From assembly GCA_017311185.1 (NCBI GenBank), contig JAESUZ010005168.1, positions 248,001 through 312,000 on the forward strand: a stretch of 64,000 nt of DNA. The letters are read 5' to 3'. Shown here one piece after another: positions 55,980 through 64,000 of the stretch; the first letter of the stretch is position 1, and each line of letters opens with the position of its first letter. The notes beneath the pieces are model-generated. The model searched no databases. It worked only from the letters and a program-made list of their open reading frames with translations, and was not told where the DNA came from. Source of the DNA: Proteles cristata cristata (lineage: Eukaryota > Chordata > Mammalia > Carnivora > Hyaenidae). The translations under genes were made by a program, and so were the position numbers.

Positions 55980-57552
55980 GTGTGTGCTCAGATAAGGGTT
56001 TGCTCTTCTTATTTCTAGAACAATTCTAATTTCAATTCTGTTTTCACAAAATACATTTCTAATCAGAAACGAATCCTGTGTCAAACCAAGTACCTTGACC
56101 TTGAATATAGACTTATCAAGGCATCTTTGTATATGAAAGTTCATTGTGTGTTTTTTTTTTTTTATCTCTTGTGTTCAGATGAGAGGATGAAAGACTTAAA
56201 ATATAATTAAAGTCACCTGATGTTCCACCCAAACAGTGTGCACTGCACTTACTACTCAAGAAGGTGTGGACACATTGTGATCATGATAGAACGCTGTCAA
56301 AATATCTGCAGCCATTCTTCTCCACTGCATCAGACTGGCCAACAGACAGACCTATTGTCACCTGAGGACACAGCCATTAGCAGGACAGCGGATGGGCCTT
56401 GTTTCTAAAGCAAAATAAGTGAGAAAAAAAAAAAAGGAGCAGAAACAAACCAAATTCCACTGTGTTGTTCTGTTGGATCTCGATCTGAGTACAACCAATT
56501 TCTTTAACCTAAGAGTTTCCCTTGCAGTTTATTTCGCCTCTTTCATATACATTGTAGAGAAAGGAGATGAGCAGTGAAAAATTACTTGTCTAACATTTTT
56601 AACTCAGATCACATGGAACTGCCCACTTATACAAAAACTAGACCACACCCCAAATGTATATCCAGTCCCAGCCCTCGGAACAATTGCATCCCTGAGCTGA
56701 CCCTTTTCCCCTTGCTTAGGAGCACAGGAAACAGGTTTTCTGGGTACAGTCTTGTGTCCATGACCCAATGAACGGGGCCGCTGTGCCCTGCCTGTTTAGC
56801 AATTTGTAATCAATCTGTGGCACCCGTGATGGCAAGGCGTTACTCTGGCACACCACAGAGCGTGTTTCTAACAGGGATTAAATATTTACATGTGAAAAAG
56901 AAGAGCCTTTGTGGCTGCTCCACTTTGGGTTAAACTACAGGCCTATCAATCTTGATGCGGTGGGACACGGGATCAGGAAGTATTTTTTCCCTCCACAGAA
57001 TACTGGATTGCACAGTTAGGTGTATTTTGGGAGCGATGCTTCTGCACAGGGAGAGGAAAAGATAGAAGAAAGACTGCTCAAACTGTAATGAATTCAATCA
57101 ACCTTCCAACTATGACTTCTTTCTTAGTGCATATCATGGGTTTTCAATCTCTGCCCTCCGGCCTCAGGCTGATGAATCACACCCAGTTCTTTCCTGTTCC
57201 TCCTGCTTCGCTATCATTGAAGAAGCTGACACGTATCTCTGTAATAGCAGGACAATACGGCCATGGTTACGAGAAGACTTAGGTTTTATGGTGGTTGTGC
57301 TTTTGTTTGCTTGCTTGAGAGGGAAGACAAGGATGGAGTTAGTGAGTGGATGGCTATTCTTTATGCCATCGTTTTGCTTGTATGGAAGACAGAACCCCAC
57401 TTCTGGAATCAGAGAATAGATTTTTTTTTCCTCTTTGAAGTTGTTAGTTGATGTACAACAGGCCATCTTCTTGCAAGGAGAACTGTGGGCACATTAAAGG
57501 CAAAGACAGTCTGATATTTTGGTGCTACTACAAAAGACGGCAAGAGGTGTTC
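55980..57552. other. Unassigned non-coding sequence
   Basis: No gene or repeat can be named. It includes a T-run at about 56149-56163. Confidence 0.5.
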
Positions 57553-57882
57553 TAGAAGTACACTATCCAGTATAGCACAATAGAGCACAGGTGGCTAGTG
57601 AGCACCTGCTACGTGGTTTGTCGGAATGGACACGTGTTGTATGGGTATATTATGCACAAGATCTCGTAGACTTCATATTGGCTCCATTACGGCTCAATTA
57701 TTTTATATTTATTGCATGTTGAAATGAGGATATTTTGGATATATTATGTTAAATAAAACATATTATTAAAACTAATGCCATAGATTTTTTTTTACCTTTT
57801 AAATGTGACTACTTAGACAATTTAAAATTATACATGTTCACATTTGTGACTTCTATTATGTTTCTACTGGGCAGTGCTGCTC
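57553..57882. mobile_element. hAT-like non-autonomous DNA transposon with imperfect TIRs
   Basis: The left end AGAAGTACACTATCCAGTA and the right end CTACTGGGCAGTGCTGCTCT are imperfect inverted repeats with the CACTRYCCAGTA core. The interior (CAGGTGGCTAGTGAGCACCT, GTTGAAATGAGGATATTTTG, GATATATTATGTTAAATAAA, AAATGTGACTACTTAGACAA) matches the 'ccacatgtggctagtg ... caatatatccaaaatatt' type of mammalian hAT-Charlie fossil. No clear 8-bp duplication survives. I do not assign a family name. Confidence 0.65.
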
Positions 57883-58113
57883 TTTACCATACCACCTGAT
57901 GCAGCGGCTCAGTCATTGAGGTTAGCAATCTTAGAACACGGAACAAGTACTGATGGGCACTTCTCGACACAACTGCATGTCAGAACGCTATTTGTGTTCT
58001 CATAGCTTGAGAGGAACAAAATGACTTACTCCAAGGACTTCCTTGGTGAAGGTGCTCCACGTTTTCCAAATGTCACCTGTTGAATATGTACATAATCCCA
58101 AAGACTGTTTTTT

Positions 58114-58166
58114 TAATTGAAATTCTATTTTCCTAATTGAAATTGTTTTAATTGAAATTTTAATTG
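58114..58166. repeat. Cluster of four TAATTG motifs
   Basis: TAATTG starts at 58114, 58134, 58149 and 58161, three of them extended as TAATTGAAATT. It could be decayed slippage or a homeodomain-type site cluster. The sequence alone does not decide. Confidence 0.7.
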
Positions 58167-58266
58167 AATAATTCTGTCTTGTGAAGACAAGAGTTCTATC
58201 TGACACACACAATGCCATTAGCTCATAAGAGAATTAGGGATGATCATTAGACAATGTGAATTGAGG

Positions 58267-58293
58267 GTGTGTGTGTGTGTGTGTGTGTGTGTG
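58267..58293. repeat. (GT)n microsatellite
   Basis: About 13 GT units between TTGAGG and GAACACAG. Confidence 0.97.
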
Positions 58294-59312
58294 AACACAG
58301 GTGTTTTTGGGCATTTCTTGTAAATCTTCCACAAATCAAAAAATCAGGGGATTTCTCCATTAAGGTGTTGGTAGTAAAAGGGAGTTTTAAAAGTGACACA
58401 AAATGGGATGACTAAGGACCCAGGTGAAAGTTAAGAATCAATGGTCTGGTAACATAAATTAACATGCCATCAGCATAGGTTGCATTATCTTATAATTTTT
58501 AAATTAATGTTTGGTTGTCAGTATTGAACAGAAGGTGAGCAAATAATGAGAACCATCTTTTTAATTTTGGTACAATTATTATGTATTACCTCCATTTGGA
58601 ATGCCAATCAAACAGGTGATGTTTGGTCCATAGGATGAGCAAGAATGTGTCAAATATGATGGTAATTGTAGGTGATTTTTAGACTTCATTGTTCAAGGTT
58701 CTTTGCCTATTCTAAAGCAGGGAATAAGCTGGTTAAGACCTTATGTTCTGCATCATTTGAAATGCTCATGAAATGCCATGAGCTGTGTCACACAGCTCGA
58801 TTATATGCTATAGAACTTCACAAAGTTTATAATTAACACGCCCAAACAATTTTTGCCCTGTACCTGTTTAGAGTTTGAATAGTGACTGGTTTTCAAGTCT
58901 CCTGCATGTTTTAAATGCAAGTTTTATTGACTGTTTTGGAGGAGATTAAACCCTTAAAATAACATACCGATAGCAAAAGACAAAAAGGAGAAAACATACG
59001 CAGCATAAAAGTATGACAAACTGAACAAGACAGCCTTTGGTGACTGTAAGTTCTAACTGCAGTTTGACTGTAGGTGAAAATTTATTTCTCTTACACGTGA
59101 AGGGCTGGTAAATTCTGTTATCTAGTTCCAGGGATTCTGGCGAAAGAGAACTAATAAAGCCCCCAAATATCAAAGTGCTTGGCACAAATAAAAGTTCTGT
59201 ATAAACCAGCAGAAAAGCAGTGGCTGATGAAATGAGAAGTTTCCACCTCTGGTTTATGCTCCAGTGAGATGTAAGATATGGTCAGTGGATGACAGGCAAA
59301 GGAGTTTATTAA

Positions 59313-59554
59313 AGAGATTCCATGGGGTGCCTGGGTGGCTTAGTCGGTTGAGCGTCCGACTTTCGCTTAGGTCATGATCTCATGGTTCATGGGTTCGAGC
59401 CCTGCGCCGGGCTCTGTGCTGACTGCCGGCTCAGAGCCTGGAGCCTGTTTCAGTCTGTGACTCCCTCTCCCTCTGACCCTCCCCTGCTCATACTGTCTCT
59501 CTTTCTCTCTCCTAGAAATAAATAAAACATTAAAAAAAAGAGAGAGAGATTCCA
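59313..59554 (+). mobile_element. CAN-SINE, plus, with TSD
   Basis: The duplication AGAGATTCCA is at 59313-59322 and 59545-59554. GGGGTGCCTGGGTGGCTTAG head, intact B box (GGGTTCGAGCCC), GACTGCCGGCTCAGAGCC insert variant and CTCCTAGAAATAAATA tail. Confidence 0.95.
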
Positions 59555-60049
59555 GAAATGTCTGCCTCTGAGTTGGTAAAATTCTGAGTGAGCTTAGAGA
59601 GTAGATAATCTACTTCACTACAATTAGTTGGCACAAAATCATCCTTTTTCTTCTCCCAATTATATGCAAGGACCACTCTGTAGTTAATTTGCATATGTAA
59701 ATATATAAACAATGATAAGAAGTATGTCTCTAGATCCCCAAATCCCAATATATCCAGTAACACAAGATCCTAGTATATTGTAATATGGCAAGAAGGGAAA
59801 CTGAGGAATGTCGCCGACACAAGATGGTATACCATGTTTGTGCTTTCCAGGGAATTCTTACAGCCAAAGCCTGAAACGCAGCCAGGGGAAGAGGCTAACA
59901 TGCAACAACACAATAATAACTGAATTCCTGCTGTGGCCTGGCACCATGCAAAAATCGTGGGCAGTCCTTATCCAGAGCGGCGGTCACTATTAGACTATTA
60001 CACTATTAGAAAGTACAAGATAGCATGTCATTAAATATAAGCTTGTGTG

Positions 60050-60740
60050 GCAAAAGTCAGATGATGTGATTGAGAAAATGGAGAGAGTGTTACTGGCAGA
60101 GTAGATGGAGAACGAGTTCAGAGGAACAGACATTGTGTGGTGGCAAATGGCATACTAGACCTTGTGGAGGTAACTGTGGTCCATGTCCTGAAGGGCTCTG
60201 GGAGCTCTGCTATAGAATATGGAGACTGTCCTATAAGTATGGGGAAGCCACCAAAAAATTAGGCCGAGGAAGGATGTGATTGGGTTTGCAGATGGCAGTT
60301 GACAATGGCCACGTGCCCATAGGATGGTTGATAGGTGGCAGGTAGGGAGGACATCAGTAAACTGGCCATTGCAATGAGTTCAGTGAGAAAATGAATAGAG
60401 AGTATGACATTTGTGAGATACAGAGGATAATGGCTTTGTGAGCTCTTCTGAGAGAAGAAAACTCACATCTTGATGGCTGGTTAAAAGGGGGCGTTAGTGA
60501 GATCAGGCCACCAGAATGACTCTGAGATTTCTGTTTTGGGCAAGTTGGTGGATACAAAAGAAGCCCATTTACGGGAGGGCAGAGGGATGATGATTTCTGC
60601 TGGGAACTTGTTGGGTTTGAGGTGCTTGAAGGAGAACCAGGGATAATGATCTAGTAGAAGAGTGGATAAGAGAGATGTCAGAATGTCTACTCGCCTACCA
60701 CTCAACACCCCATCGGATCCATTGCATTTAGCATGATAAG
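60050..60740 (-). mobile_element. L2 LINE fossil, antisense
   Basis: CATACTAGACCTTGTGGAGG, AGGATGTGATTGGGTTTGCA, CATTGCAATGAGTTCAGTGA, CCAGAATGACTCTGAGATTT and TTTGGGCAAGTTGGTGGATA follow the antisense L2 C-terminal region in the same order as the copy at 3058. No usable reading frame remains. Confidence 0.6.
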
Positions 60741-60744
60741 AGAT

Positions 60745-61412
60745 GCCCAAAACCTTCACACGCTGCTGGTGGGAATGCAAGATGGTGCAACTGTTTTTGG
60801 AAAACCATTTGAAAAACGTTACACATAGAGTGGCCAGACAACCCAGGAATTCCGCTCCTATGTGTCATGAAATGAAATATATATTCATGAAATAAAAAAC
60901 ATGTTAGTGCAAGATTTTATATGTGAATTTTCACAGCAGCATAACTGATAATAGTGAAAATAGTGTCCACAACACAAATGTCCATCAATATGGACAAATA
61001 ACATATCTATCTATACAAGGGAATTTTAGGCAGGAAAGCAGAATGAGGTAGTCGTGCATGCTACAATATGGATGGACCTTGGAAACCTTACACTGCGGGA
61101 ACAAAGGCAAGAAACAAAAGGCAGATATGATGTTATTCCACTTACATGAAATGTCCAGAACAGGCAAGTCCATAGGACAGAAAGCAGATTAGTGGTTATC
61201 AGAGGTTGGCAGTAGGGGGTGGGGGTATGGGGAGTGGTGAGTAGGAGGAAATAGAGAGTGACTGCTACAAGAGTACACATTTTTGGCGACATTAAAGATG
61301 CCAAATGGACTGTGGCTGGCTGCACAACTCTGTGAAGAACCTACAATCTAGTGCGTCGAGTGCCTTCAAGTGTGAATTTCACAGTGTGGATTATATCTCA
61401 GGAGAGCAGTTA
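60745..61412 (+). mobile_element. Ancient L1 ORF2 end and 3' UTR, sense
   Basis: CACGCTGCTGGTGGGAATGC, AATTCCGCTCCTATGTGTCA, ACAAATGTCCATCAATATGG, ATATGGATGGACCTTGGAAA, GAAAGCAGATTAGTGGTTAT and GTGTGGATTATATCTCAGGA follow L1 order and end at a decayed tail. Confidence 0.85.
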
Positions 61413-62150
61413 AAAGCAACAGGCTGTCGCTGTCCAGGTAGGTGAGTTCTTCTCCCACCGGCCAGCAGAACACGTGGTTCAGGTGCGAGGCAACACGACA
61501 CAGTAAGTCCATCGACCAAGCCTCCGGCAGCAATATCCGGAAATGCCAAATAAAACACAACAAGCCTTTTTTAAAGATGTCAGCTGAGCTCACAGGAAAG
61601 ACAGGGGTTGCCTAGATATTAGAACAAGTACTCTTTGAGCAGGTGAGCCATGGGAGGAGAGGAGGGTGTTACCAACAATAGCCACAGGGCTGGGTTTTAT
61701 TGCTGTGCCTAAATGGCAGATAAGACTGTGTGAAGAAGATGCTATAATGGAAGCCAGGCTTGGAGCCAGATGTCTGAAGGGCTATGCACAGAGAAAAAGG
61801 GACTGGATAAAACCTGCTCACAAATGTAAGGAAACAAAAACAATCTTATTTCTTGTCGGTCTCAAGGCAGAGCCAAGTATTCTTCTAAAAAATCAGAATA
61901 CCATCTTGTTTCTTAGGTAGGGTTGGAAGTTAAATTTCTAGTTGAGAAATTAACATAAAACCAGTCCAAGGCCAGTGCTGTTCCTGGGACATTGGAGCGA
62001 ATCAAAGTCAAAACCTCTCCAGGGAGGCCTTCCCTAGCCCAGGTGAGTTGAGACCTAAAATCCTACGGAAGATGAGGTCACAATTCAAGGCTGAAACAGA
62101 CACAAAAAACAAACTCATTGCAATCAACAATCTATACATTCAACAACCAA
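61413..62150. other. Unassigned non-coding sequence
   Basis: A plus-strand frame at 61666-61920 (84 codons, ATG start) is open but shows no recognisable domain. A short L2-like phrase (AGGGAGGCCTTCCCTAGCCC) lies near 62021. Confidence 0.45.
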
Positions 62151-62164
62151 GACTATTACCCTTT

Positions 62165-62700
62165 TACCCCTAGAACTTGACAGAGTAAAATCAAATCTGG
62201 AAGAAACTAAAAAATACAAGTTTTTAAAGAGACAGGTTATTGGACAGGTCAATGACATAAAACAGAGGCATATGTGTTAGTATAGATAGGTCTTAAAAAC
62301 AGCACTGAATTAAAAACACACACAAACAGGGGTGCCTGGGTGGCTCAGTCGGTTGAGCATCCAACTTCGGCAAAGGTCATGATCTCACAGTTCATGGGTT
62401 TGAGCCCCGCGTCGGGCTCTGTGCTGACAGCTAGCTCAGAGCCTGGAGCCTGTTTCAGATTCTGTATCTCCCTCTCTCTCCAACCCTCCCCTGCTCATGC
62501 TGTCTCTCTCTCTCTCTCTCTCAGAAATAAATAAAATATTAAAAAAAACCACACACACAAACACACACACAAAGAACGTGATCTCTCTAGCACAATACCA
62601 TTTATGTGTAGAAGGGAAGAATGGATATGGGAATTGGGATTTAAAAATAACAAAATGGAGTAGTAATAGGCTCCTGTAAGGATGGGAGATGACTGCAGCT
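62165..62700 (+). mobile_element. Possible old L1 fragment hosting a SINE, sense
   Basis: AAAAACAGCACTGAATTAAA to the left and GTGATCTCTCTAGCACAATA, CCATTTATGTGTAGAAGGGA to the right of the SINE resemble the late ORF2/3' region of an old L1 read in sense. This is weak, because the rest is too diverged. Confidence 0.35.
62316..62561 (+). mobile_element. CAN-SINE, plus, young
   Basis: GGGGTGCCTGGGTGGCTCAG head with good A box (TGGCTCAGTCGG), GACAGCTAGCTCAGAGCC insert variant, AGAAATAAATAAAATATT tail. The target site was ACACACACAAACA-like, and the repeat-rich flanks make the exact duplication ambiguous. Confidence 0.95.
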
Positions 62701-62749
62701 ATGACCTAAGATCCTGCAGCACAACAGGACGCACACGGGCTCAAGAAGC

Positions 62750-62895
62750 AGATACCCTCTATTTACATACTGGTGCTGCTACCTCATTGACTGGGTCATG
62801 GTTGGCTGGGCAGGTTACTTAATCCCTACGTGCCTCAGTTTCCTCACTTCTAAGTGACAGTTGGTTACAGTACTTGCCTCATAGGAGTGTGGCCA
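62750..62895 (+). mobile_element. MIR, sense
   Basis: GGCAGGTTACTTAATCCCTA, CGTGCCTCAGTTTCCTCACT, TCTAAGTGACAGTTGGTTAC and ACTTGCCTCATAGGAGTGTG match the MIR core. Confidence 0.82.
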
Positions 62896-62899
62896 TGGC

Positions 62900-63260
62900 A
62901 GTAGCTTAAAGGACGAGCCGTCCAGTCCTGGACCACCCTCAGCTGTCAGCCCCCTTGGGGAGTTGCATTCCCAGAAGACGGCTGCCTCATCCTAAGTTAC
63001 CCTCCCTTTCTGTGTGGCCTGCACCTCGGATGTGACATTGCAGAGGCCAGACTGGCTGTTCTGCTGGAGATGCCTCTGAAGGAGAAGCTTTTCCCTGCTC
63101 TTCCCACTGGGAGAGAGAAAAGAACGCAAAGAAGCACAAGGAAAGACAAGTCCCCAGGAAAAGATGGCAGCTTGAAAAAGAATGCAATGGAACTTTTGTA
63201 GTGAAAAATACATATAATTGTGGAAGCTAATACCCAATAGGCAAAGCGACTGTGACTTAG
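62900..63260. other. Unassigned non-coding sequence
   Basis: No gene is recognised. Two minus-strand phases open over 62987-63237 have no family resemblance. Confidence 0.5.
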
Positions 63261-63264
63261 ATGC

Positions 63265-64000
63265 GGCTAAAGAAAGAAATTAACTGGAAGGGAATAAATT
63301 ATGAATATAATACCCAGAATGTAGCAGAGGGAGTTAAAAAATCTTAAGAAATGAAGAGACACGGGAACAGATAAAAACTCTGACATAGGTCTATAAGAAT
63401 CAGAGTTCAAAGGAAAGAGCAGAGAATGGGAAGAGGAAATATTTAAAAAACTATAGTTGATAATTTTTTTAAAAGTGATGTGAGGTACAAATCTTTAGAA
63501 TGAAGGCACGCATCAAGTCCCAGAAGGATACATAAAATGCCCTCTGGCCATCTCATGGTTAAGCTGCAGACCACCCCCCAAAAATCTTAAAAGCGATTTT
63601 TGGGAACAGGCTTATCTAAAAAAAAGAACAATTATTCTGACAGCAGAAATCTCAAAAACTACAGCCCAGAAAACAGCAGAATGACCTCCCCGAGCTGAGG
63701 GAAAATCACCGCCAGTTGCAATGTCCCGGTCCAGCTCCTCTGCTATTCAAGAGTGAAGGAAAATGAAGACTTTCCTAGATCGAGAGCCTATTCACATGCC
63801 TCACCTGCAAGGCCTATTAAGAATTATTTTGCAAAGAAATGTAAGAGAGATTTGTTGTGACCTGTTATGCAAGAAGTAATTTGGATCAGAGACACTGGTT
63901 GTCATCTGGGTAAACGGAAGCACTGATTATAAAACCAATACCGATAATAACAGCACCATAAGAAATCACAAGTGATAGCAGCAAGAACAACCAGAATGAC
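63265..64000 (+). mobile_element. Old L1/HAL1 ORF1 debris, sense, runs off the right edge
   Basis: AAACTCTGACATAGGTCTAT, ATGGTTAAGCTGCAGACCAC, AAAAATCTTAAAAGCGATTT, AAATGAAGACTTTCCTAGAT, CATGCCTCACCTGCAAGGCC and AATTATTTTGCAAAGAAATG follow the second half of L1/HAL1 ORF1 in order ('catagtgaaactgcagaacacc ... aaatcttaaaagc ... agacctgcctt.caagaaatg'). Stops and gaps are many. Confidence 0.7.

Larger units (their letters stand above)
57890..59310. other. Unassigned non-coding sequence
   Basis: No gene. It contains a cluster of TAATTG words (58114-58166) and a (GT)n at 58267. Otherwise nothing is named. Confidence 0.5.

Noticed and set aside
61666..61920. 84-codon plus-strand frame with ATG
   Set aside because: No recognisable domain, no coding-type codon bias noticed, and bordered by repeat debris. 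Not strong enough to call.
1178..62548. tRNA genes at the SINE heads
   Set aside because: A and B boxes are present, but the heads are CAN-SINE promoters (tRNA-Lys-derived). They lack tRNA acceptor stems and are attached to SINE bodies.

Overview
This window looks like nuclear DNA from a cat-family (feliform) carnivore. The main evidence is 22 copies of the carnivore tRNA-Lys-derived SINE (CAN-SINE). Several carry the feliform-type body, whose segment reads GGGCTCTGTGCTGACAGCTC, together with carnivore-type LINE-1 tails. The base composition is AT-rich and CpG-poor, with most CpGs inside young SINEs. I found no complete protein-coding gene, no rRNA or tRNA gene, no CRISPR array and no prokaryotic or plasmid feature. 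The window is best read as intergenic or deep-intronic sequence. Nearly all ORFs of 60-160 codons are chance readings of repeats or simple sequence.

Layout. 0-11 kb is repeat-dense: an old antisense L1 piece, a short coding-like segment on the minus strand near 246-398, a young L1 stub with a perfect 17-bp target-site duplication, L2 debris, and a MIR split by an L1 that is itself split by a CAN-SINE. 11-26.5 kb contains no CAN-SINE or L1 that I can recognise. It holds MIR and MER5-like fossils, unassigned old repeat pieces, simple repeats (a (CA)n, a nearly 390-bp polypyrimidine tract and a CG/CA alternating tract) and long unassigned sequence. 26.5-34 kb is mixed: SINEs, antisense L1 tails, an antisense CR1/L3-type reverse-transcriptase fossil and L2 debris. 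35-42 kb is a nested stack. An old sense L1, with recognisable ORF1, ORF2 and 3' UTR debris, is interrupted by a CAN-SINE, a young inverted (twin-primed) L1, a MaLR-type LTR and a middle-aged L1. 42-45 kb is another old L1 broken by a pair of SINEs, followed by two more SINEs. 45-64 kb is mostly unassigned sequence with scattered MIR, MER5-like, hAT-like, SINE and L1/L2 fragments. It ends in old L1 ORF1 debris that runs off the right edge.

How it fits together: no gene pathway can be described. The content is a history of insertions, and nesting plus target-site duplications give their relative order. The points most worth a second look are the coding-like segment at 246-398, the twin-primed L1, the nested stack, the linked sequence variants that split the CAN-SINEs into two types, and the two long intervals free of young retroelements. 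I saw nothing that supports a new biological system.
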